Assembly (NCBI GenBank): GCA_964521815.1
Contig: CAZFSN010000073.1
Location: 1 to 13,862 of the forward strand
From: JAAEQD01 sp964521815
GTDB lineage: Bacteria; Zixibacteria; MSB-5A5; UBA10806; 4484-95
Direction of reading: 5' to 3'
Length of the DNA: 13,862 bases
The position numbers were made by a program, and so were the translations under genes. Shown here piece after piece: positions 1-5,030 of the stretch. Under the pieces are notes generated by a model that ran no database searches, was not told where the DNA came from, and saw nothing but the letters and a program-made list of their open reading frames with translations. Positions within the stretch are counted from its first letter, which is position 1, and every line of letters begins with the position of its first letter.

Positions 1-1
1 C

Positions 2-215
2 GGAGAGGTGTGCCGACAGGCATCCCTTCTTTAGCGGGACCGGAGCGGTCGAACGGGGCGNNNNNNNNNNNNNNNNNNNNNNNNNNNNNNNNNNNNNNNN
101 NNNNNNNNNNNNNNNNNNNNNNNNNNNNNNNNNNNNNNNNNNNNNNNNNNNNNNNNNNNNGTCTCGAAAACCGTTGTCCCTTCGGGGACCCAGGGTTCGA
201 ATCCCTGCCTCTCCG
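2..215 (+). tRNA. tRNA-Ser(CGA), copy 1, with extra D-side hairpins and an assembly gap inside
   Basis: The acceptor stem pairs GGAGAGG (2-8) with CCTCTCC (208-214), followed by discriminator G215 and no encoded CCA. After the gap come the anticodon loop CTCGAAA (anticodon CGA at 165-167), a variable arm with stem GTCCC/GGGAC closed by TTCG, and a T-arm with loop TTCGAAT. Between TG (9-10) and the D-arm (starting CCG at 40) lie 29 extra bases (11-39). They can form two hairpins: TGCC/GGCA (11-14 with 19-22) and TCCC/GGGA (23-26 with 36-39). Bases 61-160 are N. The bases flanking the gap join exactly as in the intact copy at 541-663, so the true content of the gap is unknown. Apart from the insert, the known bases are identical to copy 2. 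The serine identity is well supported by the long variable arm, anticodon and G73; whether the RNA is functional is not shown. Confidence 0.85.
61..160. other. Assembly gap (100 N) inside tRNA-Ser copy 1
   Basis: A run of exactly 100 N, the usual placeholder for a gap of unknown size. The last known bases before it and the first after it are adjacent, with neither loss nor overlap, in the intact tRNA copy at 608/609. The gap could be an artefact of zero length, or it could hide one or more further repeat units, because a duplicated tRNA is a natural break point for an assembler. Confidence 0.95.
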
Positions 216-269
216 ATTGTATTTAGGACTTGATATTTAACCACAGCAGAGGCTACAATTATTCTGATT

Positions 270-527
270 ATGAGTGATAATAACGAATATTACGCATATA
301 TTCTTAAAAGCTTAAAAGATAATCGTTATTATTACGGTTCTACATTCAACTTGGATAAGCGCCTAAAAATGCATAACAGCGGTTCAGTTAAGGCAACCAA
401 ACCTCGACGGCCGCTGGTTCTCCATTATTACGAAAAACATCCGGACCGAGCATCAGCTCAAAAAAGAGAATACTTCTTCAAATCACGATCGGGATATCGC
501 TGGCTCAAGAATAATAAAATCATCTGA
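270..527 (+). CDS. Small single-domain GIY-YIG endonuclease
   Basis: An 85-residue protein consisting of one GIY-YIG (UvrC N-terminal/URI-type) nuclease domain. Visible catalytic positions are Y10 in AYI (the GIY position), Y22-G23 in YYG (the YIG position), R31, H35 in the HNSG motif and E67 in KREYFF, so the active site looks intact. Family members cut or nick DNA. Small freestanding ones are related to homing endonucleases, and their roles are mostly unknown. The gene starts 54 bases after tRNA-Ser copy 1, and its TGA stop lies only 13 bases before tRNA-Ser copy 2, so it is bracketed by direct repeats of a whole tRNA. No Shine-Dalgarno sequence is evident ahead of ATG 270. The gene looks AT-richer than the genes to its right. 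A mobile or homing origin is inference from this arrangement. The product family is secure; its function here is not. Confidence 0.88.
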   Translation: MSDNNEYYAYILKSLKDNRYYYGSTFNLDKRLKMHNSGSVKATKPRRPLVLHYYEKHPDRASAQKREYFFKSRSGYRWLKNNKII

Positions 528-540
528 ATATATTCCCCCC

Positions 541-663
541 GGAGAGGTGTGCCGCACCTTCGGGCAAGCATCCCTTCTTTAGCGGGACCGGAGCGGTCGA
601 ACGGGGCGGTCTCGAAAACCGTTGTCCCTTCGGGGACCCAGGGTTCGAATCCCTGCCTCTCCG
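541..663 (+). tRNA. tRNA-Ser(CGA), copy 2, with a 38-nt insert before the D-arm
   Basis: The complete cloverleaf can be traced. The acceptor is 541-547 with 656-662 and the discriminator is G663. The D-stem is CCG 588-590 with CGG 602-604. The anticodon stem is GCGGT/ACCGT (606-610 with 618-622), with anticodon CGA at 613-615. The variable arm is 624-628 with 633-637, closed by TTCG. The T-stem is 639-643 with 651-655. Without the insert the gene would be 85 nt, normal for a CCA-less bacterial tRNA-Ser. The insert 550-587 sits after TG (548-549). It can fold as an outer TGC/GCA stem (550-552 with 568-570) containing a CC-TTCG-GG cap (557-564), then TCCC/GGGA (571-574 with 584-587). Copy 1 has the same insert, 9 nt shorter. 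An intron at this position is not a known bacterial type, so retention or removal in the mature tRNA is open. Confidence 0.9.
550..587 (+). other. Supernumerary two-hairpin insert in tRNA-Ser copy 2
   Basis: These 38 nt have no counterpart in a standard tRNA-Ser such as the E. coli CGA isoacceptor, which goes straight from positions 8-9 (TG) into CCG of the D-stem. The second hairpin (571-587) is identical to bases 23-39 of copy 1. The first differs: copy 1 has a 4-nt loop (GACA) on TGCC/GGCA, while copy 2 has a longer apex with a C(TTCG)G tetraloop. It is too short for a group I intron and has no group II features. Confidence 0.8.
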
Positions 664-687
664 TATCTTGCTATCCTGCTTATCGAT

Positions 688-705
688 AAGATATTCTATC
701 TTTTT
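688..705 (+). terminator. Possible weak terminator after tRNA-Ser copy 2
   Basis: AAGATA (688-693) and TATCTT (697-702) can pair around a 3-nt loop, and the run of T continues to 705. The stem is all A/T except one pair, so it is weak. AAGATAT at 688-694 could instead pair with ATATCTT at 710-716. It is placed sensibly, 25 bases after the tRNA, but support is slight. Confidence 0.3.
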
Positions 706-761
706 AAATATATCTTGATATTTCGCATCAAAATGTACTAATTAACGTTTAATGAAATAAC

Positions 762-783
762 TATAATTCTAAAAGCCAAAGGA
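762..783 (+). promoter_or_regulatory. -10 box and Shine-Dalgarno region of the selenoprotein gene
   Basis: A consensus TATAAT lies at 762-767, but no convincing -35 hexamer sits 16-18 bases upstream (TAATTA at 739-744). AAAGGA at 778-783 is a Shine-Dalgarno match 8 bases before ATG 792. That supports translation starting at 792, upstream of the in-frame TGA, rather than at the internal ATG at 1020. Confidence 0.45.
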
Positions 784-791
784 AAGGCAAA

Positions 792-1952
792 ATGAGAAAA
801 GCAACACTAATACTTATGGCTTTGATAGCCGTAGCCGCCGGCCTGAATTGCGGCAAGCAGCCGGCCTCGCTGGATGACGCGAAAGCGCTGGCAAGTCAAT
901 CCGGCAAACCTATCCTGATAGATTTCTACTCCGAGTGGTGAAGTTACTGCAAGGCTTTCGCTCGGGAAGCGAAAGACGATAACGATGTTAAAAAAGCCCT
1001 CGATGACGCTGTCCTGTTTATGGTGGATTGTGATAAAGGCGAGGGAGTTGAACTGGCCAAACAATTTAAAGTCAGAGGCTACCCGACCTATGTACTGGTC
1101 AATAGCGAGGGCGCGCCAATTGCCAGGTGGGCCGGCTATGCCAAAGATTATTTCCTCGGGACTATGGCCGAGGTGATGACGGATCTGACTACTATCGATG
1201 ACAGGGCTGTTCGAAATAAAAATGAACCGAACCTGGCTGATGCGCTGGCGCTGGCTAATTATCATGCCGAGGCGGGCGATTATGTTCAGGCGGTGGATTA
1301 TTTCACGCAGGCCGGCGAACTTGATCCGAAAAACGATTATTCCTTTAAGATTTTCGAAAATACCGCCCGTGGTGTGCGCGGTGAATATTTTACTTATGAG
1401 GATGCCTCTTTGGCCGCTGAGAAAGTATTCCTTTCGGGTAAAGCTGAGGACATGGTCCAGGCGGCCGGTATGATGGGCAGTCTGGCTCGCCGGATCGATA
1501 GGCCGGACGATCAGGCTAAATATCTCAAGCGCGGTATCGATGTTGTAGTTGCCGCGGATGATGATCAGACGCTCCGTAATCAGAAACGTCTGCTGATCGA
1601 TTATGATTTGTACGTAGCCGGCGATAGCGCTCAGGCGGTCGAGTTGAAAAAGTCGACTTACCCCGAGAACTGGATGCAAAATCCCGATGCCTTAAATAGT
1701 TTCGCTTGGTGGTGTTTTGAAAACCTGGTCAATCTTGAGGAGGCCGAGGCATTGTCACGTAAAGCGGTCGAGCTATCTAAACCGGGCGGCGACCGGGCGC
1801 CAATTCTCGATACGGTCGCACAAATCTGCAAAGCCCGCGGCAAACTCGATGAAGCTATCGTGCTGATGAAACAGGCCGTAGCCGATGATCCGAACAACGA
1901 TCAATGGAAAGAATCTTTGGCCGAATTCGAAAGCGAGAAGGCGGGAAGCTAA
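792..1952 (+). CDS. Selenocysteine-containing thioredoxin-like lipoprotein with TPR-like C-terminal region
   Basis: Reading from ATG 792 gives 386 residues if TGA 939-941 (codon 50) is decoded as selenocysteine. The N-terminus is MRK plus a hydrophobic stretch ending GLNC20, a probable but atypical lipobox (N at -1). A thioredoxin fold follows, residues about 27-140. FYSEW-Sec50-S-Y-C53 replaces the usual WCxxC, and YP98T supplies the cis-Pro. Residues about 150-386 are helical and repeat-like (ANYHAEAGDYVQAVDYFTQA; LDEAIVLMKQAVADDPNN), resembling TPRs. The frame is open on both sides of the TGA, and coding similarity continues across it (AKALASQSGKPILIDF before, KAFAREAKDD after). A strong hairpin begins 13 bases after the TGA. 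The likely role is thiol-disulfide or peroxide-linked redox chemistry outside the inner membrane. Alternatives are a nonsense mutation or a base error of Cys TGC/TGT to TGA; the hairpin argues against both. A conventional call would start at ATG 1020 and miss the catalytic site. Confidence 0.85.
939..975 (+). promoter_or_regulatory. Sec-coding UGA and bacterial SECIS-like hairpin
   Basis: TGA at 939-941 is followed by a perfect 8-bp stem, CTTTCGCT (955-962) with AGCGAAAG (968-975), closing a 5-nt loop CGGGA (963-967). The stem starts 13 nt and the loop 21 nt after the TGA. Known bacterial SECIS elements are stem-loops within the coding region just downstream of UGA, with a short apical loop carrying a G in its first two positions for SelB recognition. 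This one has G at loop position 2. The bases also encode protein (KAFAREAK), so pairing could in principle be chance, but an uninterrupted 8-bp stem at this spacing is unlikely to be. Confidence 0.8.
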
Positions 1953-2304
1953 CGACTTAAATCGATTTTTGCCAATGGCCGGCGATGCATAGTGTTCGGC
2001 CTGACTTTAAAAGCAGTGCTCGATAATTGGATCGTTTAAATTCTCGAATAAACAAAGATTGTCCTTTGTTTCCATATAATCAATAGCTGGAATTAATCCA
2101 GGCACGCGAATATCTTCAGCTTATCTAAAGGCTATGCAACATGTTATAAAGAAATGCTCTTAGGTTGCCTACGGTGCTCTACCAACGCAAATTTAAGAAA
2201 AAAAACTTGGCTATTTCATTTTAATTATATTAAACTATCAAGCGGAATGGCTATCCTTTTTGCTAATATTGAGCAGGAGATATTCGCTATCCCCCAAATG
2301 GGGA
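1953..2304. other. Intergenic region, about 350 bp, no gene seen
   Basis: No convincing ORF or known RNA is visible. AACAAAG (2051-2057) and CTTTGTT (2064-2070) form a 7-bp hairpin with a 6-nt loop, 100 bases after the selenoprotein stop. It lacks a following T-run, so it is only a possible terminator. A 61-codon frame at 2154-2339 has no ribosome binding site and low-complexity composition, and was not accepted as a gene. Confidence 0.5.
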
Positions 2305-2356
2305 TTGCCAATAAATTATTATTTTTGTATAACATTTAAGATAATTTTTTGGAGGA
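2289..2356 (+). promoter_or_regulatory. Promoter and ribosome binding site of the malic enzyme gene
   Basis: TTGCCA (2305-2310), a 17-nt spacer and TATAAC (2328-2333) form a good sigma70-type promoter. GGAGG at 2351-2355 is a strong ribosome binding site only 4 nt before ATG 2360. A palindrome, ATCCCC (2289-2294) with GGGGAT (2300-2305), abuts and overlaps the -35 box by one base. This position would suit an operator, although no regulator family is recognised. Confidence 0.6.
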
Positions 2357-2359
2357 TTA

Positions 2360-4636
2360 ATGATTACAAGGGAAGAGGCGCTTAATTATCATAGCCAGGG
2401 ACGCAAAGGGAAGATAGAAGTATGTCCTACAAAGCCATGCATAACGCAACTTGATTTATCTTTAGCTTATACGCCGGGGGTAGCTGAACCTTGCCGGGTG
2501 ATTGAAGAAAATCCGGATATGGTGTATGAATATACCGCCAAGGCGAATCTGGTCGCGGTTATTACTAACGGCACGGCCGTATTAGGATTGGGCAATATAG
2601 GACCGCTGGCGGGCAAGCCGGTTATGGAAGGTAAAGGCGTGCTGTTTAAACGATTCGCCGATATCGATGTGTTCGATATCGAAATCGATACTTTGGATCC
2701 GGATGATTTTATTAATATCGTTAAAAAGCTGGAACCTACTTTTGGCGGCATCAATCTTGAGGATATCAAAGCCCCCGAATGCTTCTATATCGAGCGCAAA
2801 CTGAAAGAGATGATGGATATTCCGGTTTTCCACGATGACCAGCATGGCACGGCTATTATTTCCGGGGCGGCTTTAATCAATGGCTGCGAGGTTGCCGGCA
2901 AGGATATAGCCGATCTTAAAATCGTTTTCAATGGCGCCGGCGCGGCCGGTATCGCCTGCGCCAAGCATTATGTGGCTTTGGGCGCGAAACTTGAAAATGT
3001 AATTCTTTGCGATTCGAATGGCGTAGTTTATAAAGGACGCGAAAAGGGCATGAATGAATATAAAGCGCAATTTGCCTCCGGTACTGATGCCCGGACGCTT
3101 AAGGAAGCCATAAAGGGCGCTGATGTTTTCTGCGGTGTTTCTGTGGCCAATGTGGTGACTCAGGATATGGTGCGGTCGATGGCGAAAAATCCTATGATCT
3201 TTGCCATGGCCAATCCTGATCCGGAAATCACTTATCCCGAGGCTACCGCCGCTCGCTCCGATGTCATCATGGCTACCGGCCGTTCCGACTACCCCAATCA
3301 GGTTAATAATGTGCTTGGCTTTCCGTTCATTTTCCGGGGCGCGCTGGATGTTCGCGCGACTGCTATCAATGAGGAGATGAAAGTCGCCGCGACCAAGGCT
3401 CTGGCCACACTGGCCAAGGAAGACGTGCCGGAATCGGTCAGCGCCGCCTATGGCGGGGCAAGTATGACATTTGGCAAGGATTATATAATCCCCAAACCTT
3501 TTGACCATCGGGTGCTTTTATGGGAAGCCAGGGCGGTCGCCGAGGCAGCCATGAAAACCGGAGTAGCCAGAAAAATAATCGACCCGGAAGAATACTCCAT
3601 GAAACTCGAGTCGCTATTGGGGCGCACACGGGCTGTCATGCGCGTTATTATCAATACCGACAGGGAACATCCCAAACGGATTGTTTTTCCCGAAGGTGAA
3701 CATAGAAAAATCCTCAGAGCCGCCGCGAGTATTAATAGCGAAAAGATCGGCAAGCCGACTCTGTTGGGCGATATCGAGTTGATTAAAGAACGGGCCGCCG
3801 AATTGAGAATTGATCTGGACGGTATCGAGTTAATCGATCCGAAACGTTCAGAAAATTCTAAAAAGTATGTCGAAGACCTGCATAAAATCCGTCAAAGGCG
3901 GGGAATGCTGAAATTCGATAGTATGATCGATCCTTTGTACTATGGGCTGATGATGGTCCGTCAGGGTGATGCCGATGCTCTGGTCGCGGGCGCGACAATG
4001 CATTACCCGGAAGTACTACTGCCTGTATTAAGAGTTTTCCCCAAAGATGATCCGAATGAACGCGTTTCCGCGATGAATTTGGTCTTACTGAAAAACAAAG
4101 TCTATTTCTTCGCTGATACCGCCGTCAACATTAATCCCACAGCCGAACAAATAGCTCATATCGCTATCACTTGCGCCCGTCAGGTAGTGAAACTCGGCAT
4201 AGAACCGAAAATCGCGCTTTTATCGTACAGCAATTTTGGTTCAGTCAGGGCGGAACCATCGCTTAAAATGCAAAAGGCCGTGCATATTATTCAAAAACTG
4301 CAGCCAGATTTGGAAGTCGATGGGGAAATGCAGGCGGATACCGCGGTGACACCCGATTTACTAAGAAGAACTTTCCCGTTCTCCAATTTAAAAGATTCCG
4401 CCAACGTTTTAATTTTCCCCGACCTACAATCCGGCAATATCGCCTATAAGCTGGTTCAAAGATTGGGCAACGCCGAGATAATCGGTCCGCTTTTAATGGG
4501 GCTGGATAAGCCGATTCAAATTTTACAGGTTGGTTCTTATGAAGTCCGTGACATTGTCCATCTGGCCGCATATGCTATTATGGAATCGCACGGAGTTTTT
4601 AAAAATGATTTGCTGAAAACAGCTATACCTTCTTAA
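2360..4636 (+). CDS. maeB: NADP-dependent malic enzyme with C-terminal phosphotransacetylase-like domain (MaeB type)
   Basis: 758 residues, the usual length of MaeB (E. coli about 759). The enzyme oxidatively decarboxylates malate to pyruvate and supplies NAD(P)H; it is cytoplasmic. The N-terminal malic domain (about 15-160) shows SLAYTPGVAEP with Tyr37, GKPVMEGKG and FADIDVFDIE. Metal-ligand motifs are NLEDIKAPE and HDDQHGTA, the latter starting at H158. The nucleotide-binding domain has FNGAGAAGIA (glycines 192-197). From about residue 430 a PTA_PTB domain begins (RIVFPEGEHRKILRAA at R440) and runs to the end (ALVAGAT, IFPDLQSGNIAYK). In MaeB enzymes this C-terminal domain is known as a regulatory acyl-CoA sensing module rather than an active transacetylase. 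The gene appears monocistronic, with its own promoter and a downstream hairpin. The start is fixed by GGAGGA four bases upstream. Cofactor preference cannot be read with certainty. Confidence 0.96.
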   Translation: MITREEALNYHSQGRKGKIEVCPTKPCITQLDLSLAYTPGVAEPCRVIEENPDMVYEYTAKANLVAVITNGTAVLGLGNIGPLAGKPVMEGKGVLFKRFADIDVFDIEIDTLDPDDFINIVKKLEPTFGGINLEDIKAPECFYIERKLKEMMDIPVFHDDQHGTAIISGAALINGCEVAGKDIADLKIVFNGAGAAGIACAKHYVALGAKLENVILCDSNGVVYKGREKGMNEYKAQFASGTDARTLKEAIKGADVFCGVSVANVVTQDMVRSMAKNPMIFAMANPDPEITYPEATAARSDVIMATGRSDYPNQVNNVLGFPFIFRGALDVRATAINEEMKVAATKALATLAKEDVPESVSAAYGGASMTFGKDYIIPKPFDHRVLLWEARAVAEAAMKTGVARKIIDPEEYSMKLESLLGRTRAVMRVIINTDREHPKRIVFPEGEHRKILRAAASINSEKIGKPTLLGDIELIKERAAELRIDLDGIELIDPKRSENSKKYVEDLHKIRQRRGMLKFDSMIDPLYYGLMMVRQGDADALVAGATMHYPEVLLPVLRVFPKDDPNERVSAMNLVLLKNKVYFFADTAVNINPTAEQIAHIAITCARQVVKLGIEPKIALLSYSNFGSVRAEPSLKMQKAVHIIQKLQPDLEVDGEMQADTAVTPDLLRRTFPFSNLKDSANVLIFPDLQSGNIAYKLVQRLGNAEIIGPLLMGLDKPIQILQVGSYEVRDIVHLAAYAIMESHGVFKNDLLKTAIPS

Positions 4637-4651
4637 TCTGTTTCAAATAAC

Positions 4652-4689
4652 AAGCGGCAAATTCTCTGAGATATGGGGATTTGCCGCTT
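4652..4689 (+). terminator. Hairpin terminator after the malic enzyme gene
   Basis: AAGCGGCAAAT (4652-4662) pairs perfectly over 11 bp with ATTTGCCGCTT (4679-4689), with a 16-nt loop. It begins 15 bases after the stop codon. The trailing sequence is TGTATTG, so the U-tract is poor. It may act as a weak terminator or an mRNA 3'-end stabiliser. The left arm resembles the start of the repeats that follow. Confidence 0.6.
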
Positions 4690-4706
4690 TGTATTGCTTC
4701 TCCAGG

Positions 4707-4958
4707 ATACAGCTAAAACAGTGAAGCGGCGAATTTGTGTTCAGGCAGGTCGTTGCGAAGCGTGACCTGTCTGCTAATCTATGTCAGGTCACACCCTTAC
4801 GGGCACGACCTGACATAACTCATGAAATAGTGAAGCGGTAAATTTGTGTTCAGGCAGGTCGTAGCGGAGCGTGACCTGCCTGCTAATTTCCATCAGGCCT
4901 CAAGGTCTTAGCGATCACGCCCTTATAGGCTTATATACGGCTAAAAAAGTGAAGCGGC
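4707..4958. repeat. Cluster of imperfect direct repeats with palindromic cores
   Basis: Two 58-bp copies, 4721-4778 and 4830-4887, start 109 bp apart and differ at 5 positions. Each holds a hairpin. In copy B, CAGGCAGGTC (4851-4860) pairs perfectly with GACCTGCCTG (4873-4882). In copy A (4742-4751 with 4764-4773) a single C-to-T change turns one pair into G-T. A 24-bp leader at 4707-4730 recurs at 4935-4958 with two mismatches, ending in AGTGAAGCGGC, so a third, truncated copy is present. Between A and B lies another palindrome, TATGTCAGGTC (4780-4790) with GACCTGACATA (4807-4817), sharing the CAGGTC/GACCTG core. This looks like a REP-like dispersed palindromic family. No ORF is supported in the region. 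Confidence 0.8.
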
Positions 4959-4965
4959 CTATCGC

Positions 4966-5001
4966 AAACAAAAACCGGCAGACAAATATTTCTGCCGGTT
5001 T
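4966..5001 (-). terminator. Rho-independent terminator of the LVIVD-repeat gene
   Basis: On the minus strand TCTGCCGGTTT and AAACCGGCAGA (4972-4982 with 4991-5001) form a perfect 11-bp stem with an 8-nt loop. The downstream side reads GGTTTTTGTTTGCG on that strand, a good U-tract. It lies 30 bases after the stop of the leftward gene at 5031. Confidence 0.85.
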
Positions 5002-5030
5002 GGGAAATCTGTTTCTCCAACTCAAATTTA

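Noticed and set aside
10..240. Open frame across the first gap
   Set aside because: It is translation of the tRNA gene through Ns and has no protein-like features.
541..663. Could the odd tRNA be tRNA-Sec (selC), given the selenoprotein next door?
   Set aside because: The anticodon is CGA, not UCA, and the D-stem is 3 bp rather than the long one of tRNA-Sec. An eighth acceptor pair (c540 with g663) is possible but g663 is the normal serine discriminator. Serine identity fits everything.
939..941. In-frame TGA as a sign of an alternative genetic code
   Set aside because: Other genes here end in TGA and use TGG for Trp, and the position calls for Cys, not Trp or Gly. Selenocysteine explains it better.
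807..1679. Long minus-strand open frame opposite the selenoprotein gene
   Set aside because: A shadow of the plus-strand codon bias; the plus strand carries the recognisable thioredoxin fold, signal peptide and SECIS.
2173..2186. The minus strand reads GTTGGTAGAGCACC, a canonical tRNA D-arm fragment
   Set aside because: No partner D-stem GCTC, no anticodon arm and no T-arm in the expected positions. At most a 14-nt remnant or chance.
2154..2339. 61-codon frame upstream of the malic enzyme gene
   Set aside because: No ribosome binding site, AT-rich low-complexity composition, overlaps the promoter of the next gene and matches no family.
4707..4958. CRISPR array
   Set aside because: Only two full repeats of 58 bp with mismatches, a structured repeat-like spacer, and no cas genes.
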